Shown piece after piece: positions 57,906 to 64,000 of a DNA stretch of 64,000 nt. This DNA is from Arcticibacter pallidicorallinus. GTDB taxonomy: Bacteria; Bacteroidota; Bacteroidia; Sphingobacteriales; Sphingobacteriaceae. Each line of letters begins with the position of its first letter. The first letter of the stretch is position 1. A model generated the notes under the pieces. It saw nothing but the letters and a program-made list of their open reading frames with translations. It did no database searches and was not told the origin of the DNA. Location: contig NZ_PVTH01000004.1 in the NCBI RefSeq assembly GCF_003002875.1, forward strand, positions 186,001-250,000, written 5' to 3'. The translations under genes were made by a program, and so were the position numbers.

Positions 57906-60368
57906 TTATTTTACGCTAATTTTCAAACTACGAGATTTTAACCCTTCCGATTTAACCTTTAAAGATACACTACCCTTTTCATATCCCGATCTGAGTATAA
58001 CGATCGCCCTGCCATTAAATAACTTCGGTTGTAGAGAATTGAAACTCTCCATGTCACTTGGCGCGGCATTACCCGAAGCAACAATCTTACCCGCCTTTCC
58101 GGATAATGAGATATCAATCATTCTACCCGACTCCAAAACCACCTGACCATGCTGATCGACAAGTTCAATCAGCACATGAGAGAGTGACTGCCCATCCGCC
58201 GCTAATTTTTTAAGATCCGCCGATAATCTCAACATCCTTTTCTCTCCCGGAGTAGTCAGTGCAATAGAGTCACCTGCTACACCGTCGATATATTCCACTG
58301 CTTTAAGCGTTCCCGGATGATACGGGGTCTTGAAAGTGGCTTTATAAACGCTGTCTGTTTTTTGTTCGGCCAGAAACTTACCATTAAGAAACAGCTTGAC
58401 TATCGGTGCCCTCGAATATACATTTACCGAAACCTCTTTACCGATTTGTTCCGGAAAATTCCATTCCAGACTTTCCTGTGGCCAACCCCAAAAGCTAACT
58501 TTTCTGATCTTTCCTGGCTGTGCGGGCAATTCTACTGCCATCGTAATGTTCCGCCGTTTCCAAACGATATCCCGATAGTACGACTGAGGCTTCTTAATAC
58601 CCAACAAATCAATGTCTCCACACCAGGCATTATACCACGGCCAATCCTGAAAAAAGTGTGTATTTTCCGTCGGATCGACTTCAATGGAGCTGCCCAGTCC
58701 CGATTCACCCAGGTAGTCCATTGCAGTCCAGATAAAATCTCCTATTACGTAAGGTAACCTTTCCACCTTATCCCAGTTAGCTGCAGCTTCGGTGGCTACA
58801 CTTTCAGTACCCAACATGATTCGGTCGGGGAATCTGACATGATCACGCTCATACACAGACCACATGTAATTGTATCCCGCCACATCCAGCGAACGAAACG
58901 CATTGTCAATCGGAACCCTGTTTTTACGCTCTTTATCCCACTGGTTGTTTACTCCCGCTGTAATGGCCCTGGTAGTATCGTATTTCAGCACTTCCTTTCT
59001 CAGGTATGCTGCTATTTCCATACCCCTCTCAGTAAGCCTTTCATATATCTCGTTACCGATGCTCCACATGATGACTGACGGTTTATTACGATCTCTTAAT
59101 ACCAGCGCTTTGATATCTTTTGCACTCCATTCCTTGAAGTACTGATGATAGTCATCCGGATTTTTCTTTCTCTCCCACTGATCAAAAGCTTCATTTATGA
59201 CTAACATTCCCAGACGATCACAGGCTTGCATAAAACTTTCCGACATCGGATTGTGAGATCGGATAGCGATGAATCCGTTCGCTTTCAACAACTCAATCTT
59301 TCTTTCCTCAGCTCGATCGTATGCAGCTGCACCAAGCAAACCATTGTCGTGATGAATACATCCCCCTTTAAGATTAAGCGTCTCTCCATTAATTTGGAAC
59401 CCCTTGTCAACAGAAAAAGCGATAGTGCGAATGCCAAAAGGCAAGGTAACGATATCCTGAACGCCCTTTTTATTGGTCAATGTCAACTTCAAGCTGTAAA
59501 GAGAGGGAGTCGTCACATTCCATAGTTTTGGATTAGATACCATGAAATCAAAAGCCAATGCCGCAGTATCATTTGCCGCAGAAGGAACAGATCTTTGTTC
59601 CTTGCCAACAACTTTCCCCTCCGGGCTTGTCAGCACTGCATCAATACTTAGGTCTTTATCGCCCTTAGATTGAATTACGGTTGTAGCTATGCTCAGCCTC
59701 GCTTCATCTTTTTGTATAGAAGTGGTCTGAACAGAGCTAAGCCAATCATCTATATGCGATTGACCCGTCTTGATCAGGTAAACGTGCCTGTAAATGCCCG
59801 ATCCCGCGTACCATCTGGAATTTTTCCCTTTATTAACTACTTTTATTGCAATTACATTTTTTTCTCCGGGCGCATTACAATATGGCGTGATGTCGAAGCG
59901 GAAGGTACTGTAACCATACATGTTCTCCCCTGCCTTTTTCCCGTTTATCCATATTTCCGATTGGTTGTATATACCCTCGAAATACAATTCATGTCTTTTG
60001 CCGGCGTCAGCTGAACCTATCGTGAATGATTTTCGATACCAACCTTCCCCACCCAGCGTCTGGCCAGTGGCGGCGCCACCCGGACTTTCCTTGCTGAATG
60101 GACCTATCGTTTTACCAGGAACTTGATTTTTTATTGGCTCAATACTCCAATCGTGAGGAAGATCCACCGAGCGCCACTGACTGTCATCAAATTCAAACGA
60201 TTTCGCCTCTTCTGCTGCACCGAGATAAAACTTCCAACCCCTATCAAAAAGTTGTTTCCTGTCATCCGCATAAGTAAATGCAGAGAGTGACAGCATCATG
60301 AGGGTCAAAAATAATTTGAAATTAAGTGATGAATGAACAGTATGTTCGGAAAGCAGAGATCTAAGCAT
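57906..60368 (-). CDS. Glycoside hydrolase family 2 (beta-galactosidase/glucuronidase type)
   Basis: An 820-residue secreted GH2 enzyme. A jelly-roll sugar-binding domain (about 35-215) and an immunoglobulin-like domain precede the TIM barrel. The acid/base Glu440 is in WSIGNEIYE and the nucleophile is probably Glu522 in LGTESVATE. A DUF4982-type and a further C-terminal beta domain end the chain. The N-terminal ~35 residues hold a signal peptide (LFLTLMMLSLSAFTYA). Beta-galactosidase is the commonest activity of this domain order. A TAnnTTTG box lies just upstream. Confidence 0.9.
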   Translation of the reverse strand: MLRSLLSEHTVHSSLNFKLFLTLMMLSLSAFTYADDRKQLFDRGWKFYLGAAEEAKSFEFDDSQWRSVDLPHDWSIEPIKNQVPGKTIGPFSKESPGGAATGQTLGGEGWYRKSFTIGSADAGKRHELYFEGIYNQSEIWINGKKAGENMYGYSTFRFDITPYCNAPGEKNVIAIKVVNKGKNSRWYAGSGIYRHVYLIKTGQSHIDDWLSSVQTTSIQKDEARLSIATTVIQSKGDKDLSIDAVLTSPEGKVVGKEQRSVPSAANDTAALAFDFMVSNPKLWNVTTPSLYSLKLTLTNKKGVQDIVTLPFGIRTIAFSVDKGFQINGETLNLKGGCIHHDNGLLGAAAYDRAEERKIELLKANGFIAIRSHNPMSESFMQACDRLGMLVINEAFDQWERKKNPDDYHQYFKEWSAKDIKALVLRDRNKPSVIMWSIGNEIYERLTERGMEIAAYLRKEVLKYDTTRAITAGVNNQWDKERKNRVPIDNAFRSLDVAGYNYMWSVYERDHVRFPDRIMLGTESVATEAAANWDKVERLPYVIGDFIWTAMDYLGESGLGSSIEVDPTENTHFFQDWPWYNAWCGDIDLLGIKKPQSYYRDIVWKRRNITMAVELPAQPGKIRKVSFWGWPQESLEWNFPEQIGKEVSVNVYSRAPIVKLFLNGKFLAEQKTDSVYKATFKTPYHPGTLKAVEYIDGVAGDSIALTTPGEKRMLRLSADLKKLAADGQSLSHVLIELVDQHGQVVLESGRMIDISLSGKAGKIVASGNAAPSDMESFNSLQPKLFNGRAIVILRSGYEKGSVSLKVKSEGLKSRSLKISVK

Positions 60369-60393
60369 GAACCTTTCTTTGTACTTTAAAAAC

Positions 60394-60401
60394 CAAAAGT
60401 A
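60394..60401 (-). promoter_or_regulatory. Candidate -7 box of the GH2-GH105 operon
   Basis: The minus strand carries TACTTTTG, a perfect TAnnTTTG match, 25 bases before the GH2 start codon. A clear -33 TTG at the right distance is missing. A 7-bp inverted repeat (GTACTTT at 60381-60387 and AAAGTAC at 60396-60402) overlaps the box and could be a regulator site. Confidence 0.4.
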
Positions 60402-60576
60402 CGACTTAGCCGTTAAAATTTCCGTATCAGAGCCGTTACTATAAAAAGTACGCGTCTACGCATCCATATACACCCCAAACGAACGACTCAGAATTGTTGA
60501 TACTTACCATGCTGGACGTGCTTTTTCTGTATTAACTTGTAATAATTATTCCCTTTCTTGAATTAAAAGCACTACC

Positions 60577-60978
60577 ATGTCAAAGCAAGCACAGTATCTG
60601 AATGACAAAGTCACAGAATTTCTGGACCATCTGGACCACCCACTAAGAAATGAAATTGAAGAATTGCGGAAATGTATTCTAACCGCAAATGCAGGCCTGA
60701 CCGAAAATATCAAATGGAACGGACCGAATTTCTGCTTTAATGACGAGGACAGAATCACAATGAGGATTCAGCCGCCAAAGCAGATTCAATTAATTTTTCA
60801 TAGGGGAGCAAAGAAGCTGGAACAACCTCCAAACAGATTGATCGATACAAAAAGTAAGTTATTAAATTGGAAAGAGAATGACAGGGCGATAGCAACGTTC
60901 AAGAACATTCGGGAGATAGAAGACGCAGAATTAGACTTGGCTAAGATTGTTGATGAATGGATTTCCGCGGCTAAGTAA
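60577..60978 (+). CDS. DUF1801 (YdhG-like) protein
   Basis: A 133-residue protein with the DUF1801 pattern: a helical start, GLTENIKWNGPNFCF at about residues 40-54, then a beta-strand IQLIFHRGAK. The family has a small alpha/beta fold and unknown function in bacteria. It precedes arsR by 42 bases on the same strand. The repeated palindrome before arsR suggests that arsR has its own promoter. Confidence 0.75.
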   Translation: MSKQAQYLNDKVTEFLDHLDHPLRNEIEELRKCILTANAGLTENIKWNGPNFCFNDEDRITMRIQPPKQIQLIFHRGAKKLEQPPNRLIDTKSKLLNWKENDRAIATFKNIREIEDAELDLAKIVDEWISAAK

Positions 60979-61004
60979 AGAAAAGTTTTTCATCCTTATA
61001 ATTA

Positions 61005-61022
61005 ATCGTAATATTGCAATAT
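61005..61022 (+). promoter_or_regulatory. Candidate ArsR operator overlapping the arsR start codon
   Basis: This 18-bp element contains the perfect palindrome ATATTGCAATAT, and its last two bases are the AT of the arsR start. A second copy differing at two positions lies at 61369-61386, before the next ars gene. Two copies flanking arsR fit autoregulation by ArsR. Confidence 0.5.
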
Positions 61023-61350
61023 GGGACTAACAAAAACGGAAATGTTTACAGCCGAACAAAATCAGCTTGCACAATTGTTGAAGGCAATGGCTCATCCTGC
61101 CCGTATTGCTATTTTGCAAAGAATACTCCTTTCCAATACTTGCATATGTGGCGATCTGGTAGATGAATTGGGACTTGCTCAGGCGACTATCTCCCAACAT
61201 CTTAAGGAATTAAAAAACGCTGGAATAATTCAAGGCAATATTGAAGGAGTAAGTGTTTGTTACTGTATCAATCCGGAAACTTGGGTGCTCTTAGAAGAGC
61301 GAATAGGTGGATTCCTTGGCGCATATAAGGCGCCGAGCAGCTGCTGCTAG
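61021..61350 (+). CDS. arsR: ArsR family metalloregulatory repressor
   Basis: A 109-residue winged-helix repressor. The recognition helix region reads GLAQATISQHLKELKNAG at about 51-68. Arsenite-sensing cysteines are likely C41 and C43 in TCICGDL, with C80, C82 and the terminal C108-C109 as further candidates. It would leave its operator when arsenite binds and release the arsC-acr3 genes. The start MGLTKTE is typical of the Bacteroidota subgroup, so I keep 61021 although it overlaps the operator. Confidence 0.92.
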   Translation: MGLTKTEMFTAEQNQLAQLLKAMAHPARIAILQRILLSNTCICGDLVDELGLAQATISQHLKELKNAGIIQGNIEGVSVCYCINPETWVLLEERIGGFLGAYKAPSSCC

Positions 61351-61358
61351 CTTTTTTT
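61336..61358 (+). terminator. Possible weak terminator at the end of arsR
   Basis: AGCAG (61336-61340) can pair with CTGCT (61344-61348), and a run of seven T follows at 61352-61358. The stem is only five pairs and overlaps the stop codon, so efficiency is doubtful. With the second palindrome downstream it would separate arsR from the effector genes. Confidence 0.3.
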
Positions 61359-61368
61359 ATACCTATAC

Positions 61369-61386
61369 ATCGTATAATTGCAATAT
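61369..61386 (+). promoter_or_regulatory. Second candidate ArsR operator, before the effector genes
   Basis: This element matches the one at 61005-61022 in 16 of 18 bases, with the core ATTGCAAT conserved. It lies 21 bases before the DUF6428 start, so it could control the DUF6428-arsC-acr3 transcript. Confidence 0.5.
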
Positions 61387-61406
61387 AACAAACAGGGTAT
61401 TTAACT

Positions 61407-61877
61407 ATGAAACTATCAGAAATAAAGAGCCATTTAGCTCAGGCAGAAAGCGTAAACTTTGAATTAGGAGATGGGACGTTAGTTCCTGAACATTTCCATG
61501 TTACCGAAGTAGGTGTTATCACCAAAGACTTCATCGATTGCGGTGGGGTTGTGCGTCACGAAAAGGTAGCTAATTTCCAATTATGGGACGCTAATGATTA
61601 TGAACATCGTCTGAAAGCAGGAAAACTGCTCAATATCATCTCCCTTTCTGAAAAGGTGCTTGGTATGGAAGATTTAGAAATTGAAGTTGAATACCAGGGA
61701 CAAACAATAGGCAAATATGATCTGGGTTATGATGGTAATAACTTCCTGCTTCTTGCTAAAAAGACCGCTTGCCTGGCTCAAGATCAATGTGGTATCCCTT
61801 CAGAAAAACAAAAAGTGCAGTTGAAGAACCTTGCTGTTTCCGGATCGGTGTGTACACCTGGCGGCAATTGCTGTTAA
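61407..61877 (+). CDS. DUF6428 family protein of arsenic operons
   Basis: A 156-residue soluble protein with the central EHFHVTEVGVITKDFIDCGG and a cysteine-rich C-terminus (CLAQDQCG; SVCTPGGNCC). The family is found in Bacteroidota ars operons, but its biochemical role is unknown. The cysteine pairs could bind arsenite or another thiophilic metal; that is inference. It starts 56 bases after arsR and is followed by arsC after 18 bases. Confidence 0.8.
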   Translation: MKLSEIKSHLAQAESVNFELGDGTLVPEHFHVTEVGVITKDFIDCGGVVRHEKVANFQLWDANDYEHRLKAGKLLNIISLSEKVLGMEDLEIEVEYQGQTIGKYDLGYDGNNFLLLAKKTACLAQDQCGIPSEKQKVQLKNLAVSGSVCTPGGNCC

Positions 61878-61895
61878 GATAATAAACCGTTTAAA

Positions 61896-62309
61896 ATGAA
61901 AAAAATACTGGTGCTATGCACAGGAAACAGTTGCCGAAGTCAGATTGCAGAAGGATACCTAAGGCATTTTGCAGGAGCAAAGGCAGAAGTTTATAGTGCG
62001 GGGATAGAAACCCATGGTGTAAATCCGAAAGCTATTGCTGTCATGAAAGAAGACGGGATAGATATTTCCGCTCATACCTCCAATAATGTAAATGAATACC
62101 TGAATATTGATTTCGACTACGTGATTACTGTCTGTGATAATGCAAAAGAGAGCTGCCCTTACTTTCCAACTCAGGCAACAAAATTCCACTACAATTTTCC
62201 TGATCCGGCAAAAGCATCGGGAACTGAGCAACAAGTCCAACAGCAATTCAGAACTGTAAGGGACATGATCCGGAGTTACTCAGAGAAATTCATCAACGAA
62301 AATATTTAG
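61896..62309 (+). CDS. arsC: Thioredoxin-type arsenate reductase
   Basis: A 137-residue enzyme of the low-molecular-weight phosphatase fold that reduces arsenate to arsenite. The anion-binding loop C8-TGNSC-R14 is the CX5R signature. The redox partner cysteines are likely C8 with the CDNAKESC pair (about residues 79-86). The general acid region FPDPAKASG is present. It is followed by acr3 after three bases, so the arsenite made is exported directly. Confidence 0.92.
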   Translation: MKKILVLCTGNSCRSQIAEGYLRHFAGAKAEVYSAGIETHGVNPKAIAVMKEDGIDISAHTSNNVNEYLNIDFDYVITVCDNAKESCPYFPTQATKFHYNFPDPAKASGTEQQVQQQFRTVRDMIRSYSEKFINENI

Positions 62310-62312
62310 ACC

Positions 62313-63401
62313 ATGTCTGCAAATCACTGCGCACCTGCTGCCGAAAGAAAAAAATTAGGCTTTTTAGATCGTTTCCTTACTCTCTGGATATTTCTTGCTA
62401 TGGGTATCGGTGTTGCTACCGGCTACTTCCTACCTTCTTCCTCGGGATTTATCAACTCATTTTCGAGCGGAACCACGAATATCCCACTAGCAATTGGATT
62501 GATACTGATGATGTATCCACCACTGGCAAAAGTGAAGTATGAGAAAATGGGTGAAGTATTTAAAGACACCAGGGTTTTAAGTGTTTCGCTAGTGCTGAAC
62601 TGGGTTATCGGGCCGATATTAATGTTCTTTTTGGCCATTGCCTTTTTGAGAGATTACCCAGAATATATGGCAGGGTTAATCCTTATTGGTCTGGCCAGAT
62701 GTATTGCCATGGTTGTAGTGTGGAATGAGCTTGCTGAGGGCAACAGGGAATATGCCGCCGGACTGATTGCGTTAAACAGCATATTTCAGGTGCTTCTATA
62801 CAGTGTGTCTGCTTATGTTTTCATTACAGTATTACCCCCTTACTTCGGGCTGGATAGCCTTGAAGTGAACATCACTATTGCAGAGATTGCTAAAAGTGTT
62901 GGAATCTACCTGGGGATTCCGTTCGCAATGGGTGTTATCAGCAGATATGGCCTTATTAAACTTAAAGACGAAGATTGGTTTCAAAACAAGTTTATCCCCC
63001 TCATTTCTCCAATTACTCTTATTGCACTGCTTTTCACTATCGTAATCATGTTTAGCCTCAAAGGTGAGTTGATCGTTCAGATACCAATGGATGTGGTCAG
63101 GATTGCTATACCTTTAGTTATCTATTTCTCCATCATGTTTGTAATCAGCTTTTTCGCAGGAAAATATTTTGGTGCTGATTATTCAAGAAGTACGTCTATT
63201 GCATTTACAGCTACCGGAAATAACTTTGAACTTGCCATTGCAGTTGCCATTGGCGTCTTTGGGATCAATTCAGGACAAGCATTTGCAGGTGTTATTGGGC
63301 CATTGGTTGAGGTTCCTGCATTAATTGCTTTGGTCAATCTGGCCTTTTATTTCCGCAAAAAATACTATCCCACAAAAGCCTTAGACATCATACAAAAATG
63401 A
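62313..63401 (+). CDS. acr3: Arsenite efflux transporter Acr3
   Basis: A 362-residue inner-membrane carrier of the BASS/ACR3 family with ten predicted helices. The conserved cysteine lies in [16 protein letters not shown] in the fourth helix, and the conserved glutamate is in [17 protein letters not shown]. It pumps arsenite out of the cell by proton antiport. Its stop overlaps the next start as ATGA, which suggests translational coupling to the phosphoesterase gene. Confidence 0.95.
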   Translation: MSANHCAPAAERKKLGFLDRFLTLWIFLAMGIGVATGYFLPSSSGFINSFSSGTTNIPLAIGLILMMYPPLAKVKYEKMGEVFKDTRVLSVSLVLNWVIGPILMFFLAIAFLRDYPEYMAGLILIGLARCIAMVVVWNELAEGNREYAAGLIALNSIFQVLLYSVSAYVFITVLPPYFGLDSLEVNITIAEIAKSVGIYLGIPFAMGVISRYGLIKLKDEDWFQNKFIPLISPITLIALLFTIVIMFSLKGELIVQIPMDVVRIAIPLVIYFSIMFVISFFAGKYFGADYSRSTSIAFTATGNNFELAIAVAIGVFGINSGQAFAGVIGPLVEVPALIALVNLAFYFRKKYYPTKALDIIQK

Positions 63402-64000
63402 GAATTGCACTTTTTTCAGATATCCATGCGAATCTTGCTGCATTTGAAGCGATGCTAAAGGATATGGACGGTCAGAATCCGGATATCATTTATTGCCTTG
63501 GCGATCTGGTTGGATATCACATCTATCCGAATGAGATCATAGAAGAGATTCGAAGAAGAAAGATAGGGACATTAAAAGGAAACCATGATGAGAAGATTGA
63601 GAAGATAAAGACGACCGCAGAAAGCCTTCAAGAGCCAGGCAAGAATTATGCTTACCATTTAATCAAGGAGGAGAACAGAACATACTTGAAGGCTCTTCCT
63701 GCACATATTAAATTAGAATACAAATTACGGGCAGGCTTGTTGAATCTTATGTTTGCTCACGGCAGTACCCGGCGTATAGATGAATATATACTCGAAGACA
63801 CAGACGAAAATTACGTATTGGAACTAATGGAGGAAGCAGATGCGCACCTACTTTTTGTGGGGCATTCACATAAACCATATCATCGGATCTTAAAGACCAA
63901 CGGTAGTTCGGTCAGGCGGGTTGTGAATATCGGCTCGGCAGGGAAGCCAAAAGACGGCGATCCGCGAGGTTGCTATGTGATGTTGACCCTTGAACCAGAC
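63398..64000 (+). CDS. Metallophosphoesterase (YfcE/MJ0936-like), cut by the window end
   Basis: The frame runs from the ATG at 63398 to the last base, 201 codons without a stop, so the C-terminus is missing. Calcineurin-like phosphoesterase motifs are complete: SDIHANLAA at 7-15, GDLVGY, GNHDE and GHSHKPY, which together hold two metal ions. The family includes phosphodiesterases and phosphatases with varied substrates. It overlaps acr3 by four bases (ATGA), so it belongs to the ars transcript. A role in arsenic resistance is not known to me. Confidence 0.88.
   Translation, partial: MRIALFSDIHANLAAFEAMLKDMDGQNPDIIYCLGDLVGYHIYPNEIIEEIRRRKIGTLKGNHDEKIEKIKTTAESLQEPGKNYAYHLIKEENRTYLKALPAHIKLEYKLRAGLLNLMFAHGSTRRIDEYILEDTDENYVLELMEEADAHLLFVGHSHKPYHRILKTNGSSVRRVVNIGSAGKPKDGDPRGCYVMLTLEPD

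Overview
The window looks like a chromosomal segment of a Bacteroidota bacterium, most likely of the Sphingobacteriaceae (Pedobacter/Mucilaginibacter type). The pointers are a SusC/SusD pair with a hybrid two-component regulator, BatA-, DUF4199-, DUF6526- and bacterial GH3-family proteins, a fused CcsBA cytochrome c synthetase, weak Shine-Dalgarno signals, and several upstream boxes matching the Bacteroidota -7 consensus TAnnTTTG. This placement rests on gene content; no rRNA is present.

Layout. 1-6000: the C-terminal tail of an unknown gene, then a complete seven-gene Mrp Na+/H+ antiporter operon (mrpABCDEFG, +). 6205-9927: a multi-PAS sensor protein ending in a HisKA-like helix without an ATPase domain. 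9979-27633: a polysaccharide utilization locus. Five secreted enzymes lie on the minus strand (GH28, GH43, CE6-type esterase, GH95, tandem CE1 esterase), divergent from susC-susD on the plus strand, which converge on a hybrid two-component sensor/regulator across a perfect palindromic terminator. 27843-28024: tRNA-Leu(CAA) with its own promoter and terminator. 28070-39410: a ten-gene minus-strand run from a BatA-like protein to rseP, including a degenerate dihydroorotase homologue, two GT2 glycosyltransferases, a GH3-family enzyme and dxr. 39550-44971: two small proteins, xseA/xseB and an M16 peptidase. 45089-50467: nrfH-nrfA-ccsBA, a respiratory ammonifying nitrite reductase with a likely dedicated heme-attachment protein. 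50704-52745: uxuA and an SDR oxidoreductase behind a strong palindromic operator. 52921-55751: a GlxA-type regulator divergent from four small genes (SRPBCC, VOC, SRPBCC, DoxX-like). 55787-60368: a lipoprotein plus a GH105/GH2 pair. 60577-64000: a DUF1801 protein, then an arsenic resistance operon (arsR, DUF6428, arsC, acr3) joined to a metallophosphoesterase cut by the window end.

How it works together. The locus would bind, import and degrade an acetylated or feruloylated uronate-containing plant polysaccharide. GH2/GH105 could trim residual oligosaccharides, and UxuA with the SDR protein would feed hexuronates into 2-keto-3-deoxygluconate. NrfHA would use nitrite as electron acceptor when oxygen is low, and Mrp would handle Na+/pH homeostasis. 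I found no CRISPR array, insertion sequence, prophage or clearly undescribed system. The most unusual items are the dihydroorotase homologue that has lost nearly all its active-site residues, the multi-PAS protein without a kinase domain, the paired palindromic elements of the ars locus, and the uxuA operator.
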